64,000 bases of DNA, taken from positions 1,265,823 through 1,329,822 of the forward strand of contig NZ_LT732535.1 in the NCBI RefSeq assembly GCF_900156915.1. Reading direction: 5' to 3'. The DNA comes from Sediminibacillus massiliensis. GTDB lineage: Bacteria; Bacillota; Bacilli; Bacillales; Amphibacillaceae. Of the stretch, positions 1 to 7,707 are shown piece by piece (position 1 is the stretch's first letter; each line of letters begins with the position of its first letter). The translations under genes and the position numbers were made by a program. The notes under the pieces are model-generated. The model worked only from the letters and a program-made list of their open reading frames with translations, did not search any database and was not told where the DNA came from.

Positions 1-188
1 CCTGTTGCTTTTTTTTTTTTACTCATTATTATTTATAGCTCCCCTCTCATAATTTTATTAGCTTTATGCTGCTCCGTTAAGTTAAAAAGCAGTACTGAGA
101 ACGAGCACTTTATTGTTTAAATCTTCCCAGGTGCAGGTCAGGAAGAATTGAATCCGAGGTATATCTGACTGGTTTACCATAGTGATTC

Positions 189-380
189 TTATCGAATAAT
201 TAAGGAATAAATTATAAACCCAGCTATTAGCAGGAGAATAAATATACCAGTACCCTTCCAGCCTAAACCACCAACCAAATCTGCAAGGTTGCTCCCATGG
301 CCACTACTCGAAGGATTGCTTAACTCTTTTTGTCTAAGTCTTTCTCTTCTTTCTTCAGAAGTTTGATTCTCATATCGCAT
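189..380 (-). CDS. small DUF6366-like membrane protein
   Basis: A 63-residue protein. The N-terminal half is charged (ERRERLRQKEL, residues 10-20) and is followed by a Gly/Ser-rich linker and a conserved-looking LADLVGGLGWKGTG stretch (32-45). One hydrophobic helix fills residues 46-62, and the protein ends in a basic residue. Length and layout match the small DUF6366 proteins of Bacillaceae, whose function is unknown. The start is supported by an AAGGAGGGA site 5 bases upstream of the ATG. It appears to be a single-gene unit. I infer a single-pass membrane protein with a cytoplasmic N-terminus; I cannot assign a role. Confidence 0.7.
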   Translation of the reverse strand: MRYENQTSEERRERLRQKELSNPSSSGHGSNLADLVGGLGWKGTGIFILLLIAGFIIYSLIIR

Positions 381-524
381 CTAATCCCTCCTTAAATCAC
401 TTCTCTTATTACATACGTTATAAATCTAATTCCGTTTCAAAACTGTATTCTCTAATTTAAGTTTCCCTGGTAATAAAAAAGCGATCGTTCATGTTGAACA
501 CTCGCCCCCGTTTGTATAAGAATT

Positions 525-721
525 GATTTCGAGATAACTGTCTACCCTCTCCTAATAATCCGATCCTAAAAAAACAAAACGACGTGCAAAACTGTTGTCT
601 GTTGGCACGTCATTTTTTCTTATCAACTTATATTCGGCATCCATTATTCTTGCCATTTGAAGTCAACTACTGTTGTTCTGGAAATATTTGTTGCCGGGCG
701 CGAACCATCAAAATAATGTTT
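525..721. repeat. direct repeat copy A: terC 3' end plus terminator
   Basis: This stretch matches 2112-2311 over its whole length, in the same orientation. Shared parts include TTTCGAGATAACTGTCT, a hairpin followed by a T-run, a TCTTATCAACT block and the last codons of terC. Copy A is more diverged. Its hairpin (GACGTGC 581-587 with GCACGTC 605-611) differs from that in copy B but keeps the pairing, so the stem has changed in a compensatory way. The rest of the 380-864 gap holds no gene that I can support. Confidence 0.75.
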
Positions 722-775
722 TGCCACCGTTTATTGAACAATTGGCACCCCTTCTTTATCCATCAACGGTATTAA
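663..775 (-). pseudogene. decayed C-terminal remnant of a terC-like gene
   Basis: Read on the minus strand, the sequence gives LF-stop-WFAPGNKYFQNNSS-stop. This is an obvious relative of the C-terminus of the intact TerC protein encoded at 2254-3024, which ends LFGWFAPGNKSQNINS. The Gly codon before WFAP is TGA here, and both copies end at an equivalent TGA. Similarity fades upstream of about 740, and no start or other TerC sequence can be seen. It is therefore a non-coding relic of a duplicated terC 3' end. The open frame on the opposite strand (584-775) is a by-product. Confidence 0.7.
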
Positions 776-863
776 TCCGCCACTTTTTCTCCGTACTAAC
801 TATATAAATATTTAACGCCGCAAAATATCGAAATAATATTTTGGCAACTATATGTTTCTTCTA

Positions 864-1193
864 TTATTTCTTATCCTTAATGATTTTTTCATGGACCGAT
901 TCTTGATACAGATCAGCGTAAGTTTTTGAATCTTCAATTAGTTCATCGCAAAAAGCAGCAACATCTTTGCCTGTGACTTCAAGCACACCTTTCCCAGCAG
1001 CTACACCTTCTTCAAAGAAGCTGAGAATTTCAGAAAGAAGTCCGATTCCTTCGTTTAGATCCACAGGACCGACTTTGAAAAGATATTTTTGGATCTCTTT
1101 ATAAACAATTTGGTAATCTTTTGGAAGTGCTTTGATACGCGAAACATGAGCTCTCCATTCTTTTTTACCTTCCATGATTTCTCTGATACTCAT
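864..1193 (-). CDS. DUF1048 family protein (second copy)
   Basis: A 109-residue soluble, mostly helical protein of the DUF1048 family. It overlaps the preceding paralogue by ATGA (1190-1193), so the two are translationally coupled. An AGGAGG site lies just before the ATG, within the end of the upstream gene. Members of this family often sit behind PadR-type repressors in Firmicutes, and older annotations call some of them Dps- or ferritin-like, although I see no ferroxidase motif. Shared residues with the first copy include the LP.-YQ..-KEI core near residues 24-36 and a V.G.DV..FC.-L segment near 72-84. The function is unknown. Confidence 0.75.
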   Translation of the reverse strand: MSIREIMEGKKEWRAHVSRIKALPKDYQIVYKEIQKYLFKVGPVDLNEGIGLLSEILSFFEEGVAAGKGVLEVTGKDVAAFCDELIEDSKTYADLYQESVHEKIIKDKK

Positions 1194-1543
1194 TTTAGAC
1201 CTCCTAATTTTCTTGCTACGTTCTTGTTGAGTTGATTACGCCATTTATCTCTAAAGGTTTTTGCGCCTTTGTTACCAACAAGAGCTGCACAGAAGCCCTT
1301 AATGTCATCTCCTAGAACTTCTTCGACGCTCTGGCCGTCTGCTGATGTAACTTCAAGCAGTTCAATAACACTATCCAGAATCGGCATCAGATTACGACCG
1401 GTGAAATCTCCGTGAACCCAAAGACAACTATTAATTTCTTTCCAAGCCATTTGATATTCAACTGGCAAGACTTTTGCTCGTGCTTCTAAAACTTTCATTT
1501 CTTTCGTCATATCGCTGCCTGTTATTTTTTCAAAAAAGTTCAT
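1190..1543 (-). CDS. DUF1048 family protein (first copy)
   Basis: A 117-residue soluble helical protein and a paralogue of the next gene. LPVEYQMAWKEIN (residues 26-38) and VLGDDIKGFCAALV (77-90) line up with the equivalents there. It follows the padR gene, and the original padR stop (1555-1557) is only 11 bases upstream of this ATG. An AGGAG site precedes the start. The PadR-DUF1048-DUF1048 order is a recurring small operon in Bacillaceae. I infer control by PadR at the shared upstream promoter. No enzymatic motif is visible. Confidence 0.75.
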   Translation of the reverse strand: MNFFEKITGSDMTKEMKVLEARAKVLPVEYQMAWKEINSCLWVHGDFTGRNLMPILDSVIELLEVTSADGQSVEEVLGDDIKGFCAALVGNKGAKTFRDKWRNQLNKNVARKLGGLK

Positions 1544-1554
1544 TGAATTCTCCT

Positions 1555-1875
1555 TTACTTTGCTTTTAATTTGCTAAGTGTACTTGAGACAAATTCCCAT
1601 TTTTCCCAAAATATTTTAAGGTGCTCTTAACCTGCTTTGTTAAGTGTGTAAAACTTTCTTGGCGGTCCCATAGTGGATGGTTTTTTCTCGATATTCACCA
1701 ATTTGTTTTTCTCAAACCGCATAGTAATCGTATAAACGGTTCCTTCAACCACATCATTAAAGCCAAGTTCTCTTAGCTTTTGCGTGATTTCATAGCCGTA
1801 TGTTTCACCACGGCTAATAATCTCAAGAACACACCCCTCAAGCACCCCTTTCTTCATTTCTCTAAAATTTTCCAT
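1555..1875 (-). pseudogene. PadR family repressor with in-frame stop codon
   Basis: The first 82 residues form the PadR winged helix: LEGCVLEIISRGETYGYEI, then VVEGTVYTI and KFYTLNKAG. A TAA at 1627-1629 then ends the frame. The same frame stays open after the TAA and reads EHLKIFWEKWEFVSSTLSKLKAK to a second TAA at 1555-1557. That is exactly the C-terminal dimerisation helix expected of a PadR protein of about 106 residues. A single base change therefore separates this gene from an intact one. It may be a pseudogene, a truncated but DNA-binding protein, or a sequencing error. A good AGGTAATC site precedes the ATG. Confidence 0.75.
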
Positions 1876-1902
1876 GATTACCTCCGTTTAGTCTGCATAT
1901 CT

Positions 1903-1963
1903 GGTATTTAGTAATACTAATATGAAGTAATACTTATTACAGGTATATAGTAATACTAAATAC
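1903..1963 (-). promoter_or_regulatory. PadR operator region
   Basis: AGTAATACT occurs three times (1910-1918, 1926-1934, 1949-1957). The whole block is a long inverted repeat: GGTATTTAGTAATAC at 1903 mirrors GTAATACTAAATACC ending at 1963 with one mismatch. It lies 28 bases upstream of the padR start. PadR proteins bind AT-rich dyads overlapping their own promoter, so this is the likely autoregulatory operator. The remainder of 1964-2111 holds nothing that I recognise. Confidence 0.6.
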
Positions 1964-2111
1964 CACGTCAGTCAATGGAAATTCCCAATATTAGAAGAAG
2001 AAAGAACACGAGTTGACTCTACTTATTTTGAATCACAATACATTTATTTAATTTGAATTTATAATCTTGAAACCAAATCTTCCATAAACCTGCCCTTTTC
2101 TTGAAGACTCA

Positions 2112-2311
2112 GTTTCGAGATAACTGTCTGATTTCTCCTAAATACGTACGATATTGAATAAACATAACGATGTGCCAAAAATGCAGTCTGTTGGCACATC
2201 GTTTTTTTCTTATCAACTAATTTTGGGCATCCATAGTCCTTACCCTTTGAAGATCAACTATTTATGTTCTGTGATTTGTTCCCGGGCGCAAACCATCCAA
2301 ATAACGCGATA
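2112..2311. repeat. direct repeat copy B: terC 3' end plus terminator
   Basis: This is the intact partner of the degenerate repeat at 525-721. It includes the last 19 codons of the functional terC gene and the hairpin downstream of it. The two copies flank the padR-DUF1048 operon in the same orientation, about 1.4 kb apart. Confidence 0.75.
2169..2208. terminator. hairpin terminator after terC
   Basis: An 11-bp perfect stem, CGATGTGCCAA (2169-2179) with TTGGCACATCG (2191-2201), is followed on the plus strand by seven T. On the minus strand, the direction of terC, the flank is only moderately U-rich. It is probably bidirectional. Confidence 0.6.
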
Positions 2312-3024
2312 GCAACGAGAACCCCATAGAATGTAAGGGTCCAAACGGTACTGTGAGGGAAATCGTGGTCCAATACACCAATATCCTCATGTGCGAGGGT
2401 TATCACAGCCAGTTTAACTCCAACCCAAGCTACAATCGCATACGCTGTTGTTTCCAAAGCAGGACGCTTTTCAAGCAGCTGTACAAACCAGGTCGCAGCA
2501 TATTTGATCAAAATAAGTCCTGCCACTCCCCCGAGCAAAACAATTAAAAATTTTCCGCCATCCATTCCGCCGAAATTTCCGAGTGGAGAATCCGGAAGAC
2601 CGAGGGCAAGGGCGACAGCAGCGAGAATAGAATCTATCGCAAAAGCAAGATCCGCTAAAGCTATCTTGCCTACCGTAGGCCAAAAGCCTTTGCCTGCCGC
2701 TTCTTTTTCCTCTTCTTTGTGCACATTTTCATTTTTCTTTCCGAATCGTGCCTTTATAACATGTTTCAATCCTAAATAAAGAAGATATGCAGCGCCGATA
2801 GCCTGTATCTGCCATACATTTGCGATGAAGGAAATAGCAAAAAGAGCAACAAACCGGAAAACAAAGGCCATCAATATTCCATATTTGATTGCTTTTTTCT
2901 TTTCATCTTCCGGTAAGTGCTTGGCAATAACAGCCAGGACCAGCGCATTATCAGCCGATAATAAACCTTCCAGACCGATCAAAATCAATAACGTCCATCC
3001 GTATTCCAACCAAATTGACTCCAA
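2254..3024 (-). CDS. TerC family membrane protein (YkoY/YceF type)
   Basis: A 256-residue multi-pass protein of the TerC family. EGLLSADNALVLA (residues 19-31) and the later DLAFAIDSILAAVAL (about 124-138) are the two family signatures, with intramembrane acidic residues thought to bind a metal. Relatives in Bacillus, YceF and YkoY, have been linked to manganese export and metalation of secreted enzymes; applying that here is inference. Translation most likely begins at TTG with a GGAAAGGAG site 8 bases upstream. A cytoplasmic basic loop lies near residues 92-110. I looked for a manganese riboswitch upstream and did not find one. Confidence 0.8.
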   Translation of the reverse strand: MESIWLEYGWTLLILIGLEGLLSADNALVLAVIAKHLPEDEKKKAIKYGILMAFVFRFVALFAISFIANVWQIQAIGAAYLLYLGLKHVIKARFGKKNENVHKEEEKEAAGKGFWPTVGKIALADLAFAIDSILAAVALALGLPDSPLGNFGGMDGGKFLIVLLGGVAGLILIKYAATWFVQLLEKRPALETTAYAIVAWVGVKLAVITLAHEDIGVLDHDFPHSTVWTLTFYGVLVAIALFGWFAPGNKSQNINS

Positions 3025-3276
3025 AAACCATGCTCCTTTCCAACCCGAACTTTTTTCATGAACCTATACTTTATCTTTTCATTTTTCCCACGTTCTAATT
3101 CTGTATGTATTTACATTTACGCCTTCCTGAAAGAAAGATGCCAAAATAAATAAAAGACTCCACGACTTACCGACAGGCTGCAGTGGAGGATTGCAATAAA
3201 AAAGCAGAGTTATCTTCTTCAGTTTTAAGGTACCCTGACCACTTCAAATTATAGGAATAGTTAATTTCACTTCACG

Positions 3277-3315
3277 AAAAAGAGGCTCTGACCTTTACAA
3301 GGAGAGCCTCTTTTT
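3277..3315. terminator. bidirectional terminator after MFS gene
   Basis: The stem GAGGCTCT (3282-3289) with AGAGCCTC (3303-3310) is flanked by an A-run on the left and five T on the right, so it can work on both strands. It ends the minus-strand MFS transcript. The 3025-3276 gap upstream of terC otherwise shows only a weak CTCCAC/GTGGAG dyad near 3157-3196. Confidence 0.7.
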
Positions 3316-3329
3316 CCAGGTGTAGACTG

Positions 3330-4517
3330 TTAATCATGTGCGATTGCAGATTCAGAAAATTGTTTGGAAGCACTATGCATATAATATCTCAATAATATTA
3401 CGATTATACTAAGAAGCAGTGATAGTATCCCGACCAGAACGACGGATTGTGTACCCATACGTGAGATAAATAATCCACCCATAGCTGAACCTAAAGTTGT
3501 CCCTACATTACAGGCTGATATAAATAGCCCGTTGGCAAAATCAGGAGCTTCAGGGGCTGAGGATGAAATCAAATATTGGTTAATATTGGCCATGATTCCT
3601 CCTGCCAACAGTCCCCACAGGAAAGTAATGATTACCATTGTAATAGCAAACCCTCCAGTGAAGAATAAAAGGATGTAAACGACACTCAATAACAAAGGAA
3701 AAACTAGGATGGACTTTACCGGATTATTGGTGAGTACCCTGCCTGCTACGATATTTCCAATAATATTAGCTCCACCGAAAACGAATAACGTCAAACTGAT
3801 GATACTCGGCGACATGTGCGTGACGTTTTCCAGGTACTCAGCAATATAGCTATATACACCGAATACGGAAGAATTCAATAAAATGACTGCTGCTATCGAC
3901 ACCCATATAATCGATTTTTTCAAAACAGCAAGTTGTTCGCCGTAAGATTGTCTTTCTTGAACAGGCATTGAGGGCACAAACATCCATGTAGCGAACAATA
4001 CAAACGCATTTACAATAGCGAAAAATCCCATCGCCATTTCATAGGAAACAGCACTATCGATAAAACTCGCAATCGGTACGCCGGCTACCATACCGGCCGA
4101 TATCCCGATGAACACTTTTGAAACCGCTTTGGGTGCTTCTTCGGGTTTTGCTGAGGATGCGGCGACGGTAAAAGCCATGGAACAATAAACCGGATGGAAC
4201 AGGGCCAACGCAATCCGAATGATCAACAGGAGAGTGAAGTTGGTTACAAATATGGATGCGATGTTTCCCGAAACGAAGACACCCAATACAAGTAACATGA
4301 CCTTCTTCCGGTTAATTCCGGATAACAATAACGGCATCGTTGGTCCAGAAATTGCAATAGCAAGGGCAAAAAGGCTCACTGTCAATCCTGCTGTCGGTAT
4401 GCTGACATTAAAGTGATCAGCAATGGAAGGCAATAGCCCAATAACCCCCATTTCCGTATTCAAGATGCCGAAAACTCCTACGGTTAATATGAAAATCAAT
4501 AATTTATTACCTTTCAT
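3330..4517 (-). CDS. MFS transporter, AraJ/YdhP-like efflux family
   Basis: A 395-residue, 12-helix major facilitator of the DHA1 drug/sugar efflux group. The start is placed at the ATG for MKGNKLLIF because GGAGGTG sits 6-7 bases upstream; a longer frame to 4541 begins before that site. GVFGILNTEMGVIGLLP in helix 1, SGINRKKVMLL as the loop 2-3 basic motif A analogue, and the repeat boundary after helix 6 fit the family. It is divergent from a LysR gene across a 185-bp spacer, the usual layout for a LysR-controlled exporter. The substrate is unknown. Confidence 0.8.
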   Translation of the reverse strand: MKGNKLLIFILTVGVFGILNTEMGVIGLLPSIADHFNVSIPTAGLTVSLFALAIAISGPTMPLLLSGINRKKVMLLVLGVFVSGNIASIFVTNFTLLLIIRIALALFHPVYCSMAFTVAASSAKPEEAPKAVSKVFIGISAGMVAGVPIASFIDSAVSYEMAMGFFAIVNAFVLFATWMFVPSMPVQERQSYGEQLAVLKKSIIWVSIAAVILLNSSVFGVYSYIAEYLENVTHMSPSIISLTLFVFGGANIIGNIVAGRVLTNNPVKSILVFPLLLSVVYILLFFTGGFAITMVIITFLWGLLAGGIMANINQYLISSSAPEAPDFANGLFISACNVGTTLGSAMGGLFISRMGTQSVVLVGILSLLLSIIVILLRYYMHSASKQFSESAIAHD

Positions 4518-4701
4518 CAATACGCACCTCCTATATACCAATGCATGTCCCCTTTCAGAATCCAGGAAACTTGTTACTTGCTAGTTATTTATTTTAACTA
4601 CGCCTCTCTCTTATAACAAATACTCATTTCTCATAACATGATATGCTTGTTAGGCATTTAATGAGCAATTATACTAAAGCATGATAAAGGAGGAGTTTTA
4701 G
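4518..4701. promoter_or_regulatory. divergent MFS/LysR promoter region
   Basis: This 184-bp AT-rich spacer separates the divergent MFS and LysR genes. It holds several ATAAC/GTTAT-like and TCATAACATGA segments around 4612-4650 of the kind LysR proteins bind (T-N11-A). I cannot fix -10/-35 elements with confidence. Regulation of both genes by the LysR product is inferred from the layout. Confidence 0.4.
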
Positions 4702-5601
4702 ATGGAATTGAGAGTCTTACGGTATTTTCTTACTGTTGCACGGGAAGGAAGCATTACGGGTGCGGCTGAATTTTTGCATGTTACACAGCCAACCCTGTCA
4801 AGGCAATTAAAAGACCTTGAACAAGAGTTAGGGAAAAAGCTGTTTATTCGCAGTAGTCACAGGATCATTCTCACAGAGGAAGGAATGCTCCTCCGGAAAA
4901 GAGCAGAAGAAATCCTCGAAATGGTCGGTAAATTAGAGGCAGAATTTCTTTCCATGGAGGATACCATAAGCGGGGATGTTTACATAGGCAGCGGGGAAAC
5001 AGAAGCTTTGAAGCAGATCGCGAGAGTAGTTAAAGAATTGCAATCAAGTTATCCAAATATACGCTACCACCTCTACAGTGGCAACGATGAAGATGTGACT
5101 GAGCGGCTTGACAAAGGACTTCTTGACTTTTGCATAGTAATTCAACCAGCTGATTTATCCAAATACAATTATATCAATATCCCGGCTAACGACGTCTGGG
5201 GGGTTATTATGAGAAAAGACAGTCCACTCGCTTCCAAAGAGACCATTCAAGCCGATGACTTATTAAATGAGCCGCTGATTTTTTCACGACAGGCCATGAA
5301 ACAAACATTATCTAAAAATGAATTTGTGGATTGGTTCGGAGAAGATTTTGATAAATTGAATGTCGTGGCTACCTACAACCTTGTATATAATGCTGCCATC
5401 ATGGTCGAAGAAGGCATCGGCTATGCTGTAACCCTTGATAAGCTAGTGAATACCTCCGGTGATAGTAATCTTTGTTTTAGACCACTGGAACCAAGGCTTG
5501 AATCCGGATTAAATATTGTTTGGAAGAAATATCAGGTTTTTTCCACTGCAGCTGAAGTGTTTCTAAAGGAACTTCAGACCGGGTTTACTAGTTCTTCCTG
5601 A
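4702..5601 (+). CDS. LysR family transcriptional regulator
   Basis: A 299-residue LysR protein. Residues 1-60 hold the winged helix (MELRVLRYFLTVAREGSITG, then HVTQPTLSRQLKDLEQELG), followed by the linker helix and a periplasmic-binding-like effector domain from about residue 90. A GGAGG site lies 9 bases before the ATG. It is divergent from the MFS exporter gene, so it probably responds to that pump's substrate and controls the shared intergenic region. The effector is not predictable from sequence. Confidence 0.85.
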   Translation: MELRVLRYFLTVAREGSITGAAEFLHVTQPTLSRQLKDLEQELGKKLFIRSSHRIILTEEGMLLRKRAEEILEMVGKLEAEFLSMEDTISGDVYIGSGETEALKQIARVVKELQSSYPNIRYHLYSGNDEDVTERLDKGLLDFCIVIQPADLSKYNYINIPANDVWGVIMRKDSPLASKETIQADDLLNEPLIFSRQAMKQTLSKNEFVDWFGEDFDKLNVVATYNLVYNAAIMVEEGIGYAVTLDKLVNTSGDSNLCFRPLEPRLESGLNIVWKKYQVFSTAAEVFLKELQTGFTSSS

Positions 5602-5898
5602 GATGTGTAGATCATTAAGATAACTTGGAGGTTGTCCATAATACGCCTTCCCTGTTTTGTCCCCGTCGCTTGGTAGTAACGTTTCTTTTTTTGAAATACC
5701 GTCCCATCACATTCCATGGGGCTTGTTTAGGTTTAGGTATGAGAAATTAAAGGAATTATCGATAACACCTTAATACATACGCTTGATTAGGAACGCAAAG
5801 AAGATCGATTGACCCTTGGCATAACATTATGAAGTCCATGTCAGTTTCTAATTAGGTGTAGAAAACTCTTACCATTGCCTATCTTTAGGAGGTACTCG

Positions 5899-6762
5899 AT
5901 GAGATTTGCAGGTGTAGGCTTAGTGATGTTAGCCGCTATATGCTGGGGCATTAGTGGGGGGATTGCCGATATTTTAATGAACAATGGCTGGGATCCTCTT
6001 GTCATTTCCCTCTACCGGGGGGCTGTCGGTTTTATATGTTTTTTTGCGTGGTTTCTTTTTCGTTTTAGACAAAACTTCTCTTCTCGTTTGTTCATCTGGT
6101 CCCTATTGGCGGGTGTCGGGGTGGCTGGAAATTTCACTTTTTATTTTCTCAGTATCCAGGCTTCAAGCATAGCTGTCGCCGCTACTTTAATGTACACCGC
6201 ACCTGTTTTCGTCCTTTTGATCTCCTTTATATTGAAGATAGAACGGTCGACTTGGTTTAAATGGGCGTGCATTTTCGGTGTGCTTTTGGGGATAATCTTG
6301 CTTACAGGAGCCTATAATGCAGATTCAATTTCCGTAAATCTTTTAGGAGCTGCTGCAGGTCTTGCTGCGGGTCTTTCCTATGCATTGTTTATATTCGGTT
6401 TTAAAAATGCCTCTTCTAACGGAAAGCCGCAAACCGCCTTAACCATCGCCTTTTTTTCATTTTGTGTCATCCTCTTTCTTTTCGCGGACAATGATGAAGC
6501 AGCCAGCGTTGTGACGTCAAGCGATGCAGGGTGGTTTCTTCTATTAGGAATCGTCGGGGCTGGAATTTCCTTTATATTTTATGTGATTGGCATTAGGCGG
6601 ACTGCACCGACAACTGCTTCAATGGTCGCAATGATAGAGCCGGTGACAGCTTCATTATTCGGCGTTCTACTTCTAGGGGATCATTTGACTTTCATTCAAA
6701 TTCTGGGGATGGTGATTATTCTTGTTACCATCACGGTACTTAGTATGAAGCAGTCCAGCTGA
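5899..6762 (+). CDS. EamA/DMT family transporter
   Basis: A 287-residue protein with ten predicted helices in two EamA repeats: repeat 1 begins MRFAGVGLVMLAAICWGISG, repeat 2 near residue 145. The ATG at 5899 is chosen because AGGAGGT lies 5 bases before it; a TTG 24 bases upstream lacks a site. EamA proteins export amino acids and other small metabolites. It stands alone between the LysR and ArsR genes. The 297 bases upstream of it (5602-5898) show no gene and no clear promoter. The substrate is unknown. Confidence 0.8.
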   Translation: MRFAGVGLVMLAAICWGISGGIADILMNNGWDPLVISLYRGAVGFICFFAWFLFRFRQNFSSRLFIWSLLAGVGVAGNFTFYFLSIQASSIAVAATLMYTAPVFVLLISFILKIERSTWFKWACIFGVLLGIILLTGAYNADSISVNLLGAAAGLAAGLSYALFIFGFKNASSNGKPQTALTIAFFSFCVILFLFADNDEAASVVTSSDAGWFLLLGIVGAGISFIFYVIGIRRTAPTTASMVAMIEPVTASLFGVLLLGDHLTFIQILGMVIILVTITVLSMKQSS

Positions 6763-6837
6763 GTATGGTTATTTCCAGTAAATTGCACACGTCTACTTAT
6801 AGCAGAAAACATGGGAAATACACTTGATTTCTGTAGA

Positions 6838-6867
6838 TTGACATATCGAAAAAAATCGATATATAAT
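6838..6867 (+). promoter_or_regulatory. ArsR promoter with embedded operator
   Basis: TTGACA (6838-6843) and TATAAT (6862-6867) are both consensus, separated by 18 bases. The spacer contains the dyad ATATCGA-N6-TCGATAT (6843-6862). A start point 7 bases after the -10 falls at about 6874, directly at the ATG (6875), so the mRNA would have essentially no leader. A second dyad of identical geometry lies at 7221-7240. Confidence 0.75.
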
Positions 6868-6874
6868 AGGGACC

Positions 6875-7189
6875 ATGGAACCAATCGATGTATTTAAGGC
6901 GTTATCAAACAAAACGAGACTGAACATTTTACACTGGCTGAAGGAACCTGAAAAGCATTTTCCTAAACAAGGCGCACACCTGCCAAAGGAGGTAAGTTAT
7001 AAAGGTGGAGTATGTGTAGGAGACATTCAAGATAAAGCCGAAGCTTCTCAATCTACGGTATCCCACTACTTAAATATGATGCAGAAAGCTGGTTTGCTTG
7101 AATCTGTTCGGTATGGTCAGTGGACGTACTATCGTAGGAACGAAGAAGCCATCCGTCAGTTTGCTGAATATTTTCAAACAGAAATCTGA
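6875..7189 (+). CDS. ArsR family winged-helix regulator
   Basis: A 104-residue ArsR/SmtB-type protein. DVFKALSNKTRLNILHWL (residues 5-22) opens the domain. The recognition helix is in KAEASQSTVSHYLNMMQKAG, and GQWTYYRRN forms the wing. A 20-residue insertion (PEKHFPKQGAHLPKEVSYKG) precedes the GVCVGDIQ helix and is typical of a Bacillaceae subgroup; there is no Cys-Val-Cys metal site. The promoter dyad at 6843-6862 and its twin at 7221-7240, before the two transporter genes, suggest that it represses itself and them. A terminator overlaps its stop codon. Confidence 0.85.
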   Translation: MEPIDVFKALSNKTRLNILHWLKEPEKHFPKQGAHLPKEVSYKGGVCVGDIQDKAEASQSTVSHYLNMMQKAGLLESVRYGQWTYYRRNEEAIRQFAEYFQTEI

Positions 7190-7211
7190 GTTGGTTGATT
7201 TCTGTTTTTTT
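7179..7211 (+). terminator. terminator overlapping arsR-like stop
   Basis: CAGAAATC (7179-7186) pairs with GATTTCTG (7197-7204) and is followed by seven T (7205-7211). It includes the stop codon, so the regulator and the transporters are probably separate transcripts. Confidence 0.7.
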
Positions 7212-7220
7212 ATGAACAAT

Positions 7221-7240
7221 ATATCGATTATTCTAGATAT
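7221..7240. promoter_or_regulatory. second ArsR operator
   Basis: ATATCGA-N6-TAGATAT has the same half-sites and the same 6-bp spacer as the dyad in the regulator's own promoter, with one base difference. It lies 34 bases upstream of the first DMT gene. Confidence 0.65.
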
Positions 7241-7273
7241 TTAAAAATCAAGAAATCAGGAGGGGTTTATTTA

Positions 7274-7702
7274 ATGCGTTACATTTCCTATATATTAGCG
7301 TTATTAGCAGGGACTGCGCTTAGTTTTGAAGGAGCTATCTATGGTGAATTAGGGAAAACGATCGGAAAGCTGGAAACTAGTTTTTATAACTTCTTTATTG
7401 GTTCCATCATCCTAGGATTACTTTGGATATTCTTTGGAAAAGGGAAACTTTCTTATGTCGTTGAAGCACCTAAATGGACACTACTTGGCGGTGTCTTGGG
7501 GGTCTTTTATTTAACATCTATTGTGATTAGTGTTCCATTTGTCGGTGTCGGAATAACGATGGTTGCGGTAATTATTGGTCAATTAGTAATGAGTATGGTG
7601 ATTGAACATTATGGTTGGCTCGGGAGCAAGAAATCTGTCATCAATAAAGAAAAAATATTGGCTGTAATTTCAATGATTATAGCACTCGTATTGGTTTACT
7701 AG
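7274..7702 (+). CDS. YdcZ-type DMT transporter, first half
   Basis: A 142-residue protein with about five hydrophobic helices, of the DUF606/YdcZ branch of the drug/metabolite transporters. These occur as half-size proteins encoded in pairs or as fusions. Helix 1 ends GTALSFEGAIYGELG, with the buried acidic and glycine pattern of the family. The next gene starts 5 bases after the stop and encodes the partner half. An AGGAGGGG site lies before the ATG. The upstream operator suggests repression by the ArsR protein. The exported compound is unknown. Confidence 0.75.
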   Translation: MRYISYILALLAGTALSFEGAIYGELGKTIGKLETSFYNFFIGSIILGLLWIFFGKGKLSYVVEAPKWTLLGGVLGVFYLTSIVISVPFVGVGITMVAVIIGQLVMSMVIEHYGWLGSKKSVINKEKILAVISMIIALVLVY

Positions 7703-7707
7703 GAGGT

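Noticed and set aside
1-188. Left-edge sequence with a long T-run
   Set aside because: Looks like the end of a terminator region; no gene, tRNA or clear hairpin can be supported.
584-775. Plus-strand open frame of 63 codons
   Set aside because: It lies antisense to the terC remnant and repeat copy A, has no ribosome site and a composition unlike a gene.
2353-3061. Several open frames on both strands within terC
   Set aside because: Frames antisense to or overlapping the well-supported TerC gene, without ribosome sites.
3025-3276. Possible yybP-ykoY manganese riboswitch before terC
   Set aside because: I looked for the conserved GGGGAGUAG-like core and the paired internal loops and did not see them. 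Only a short CTCCAC/GTGGAG dyad is present.
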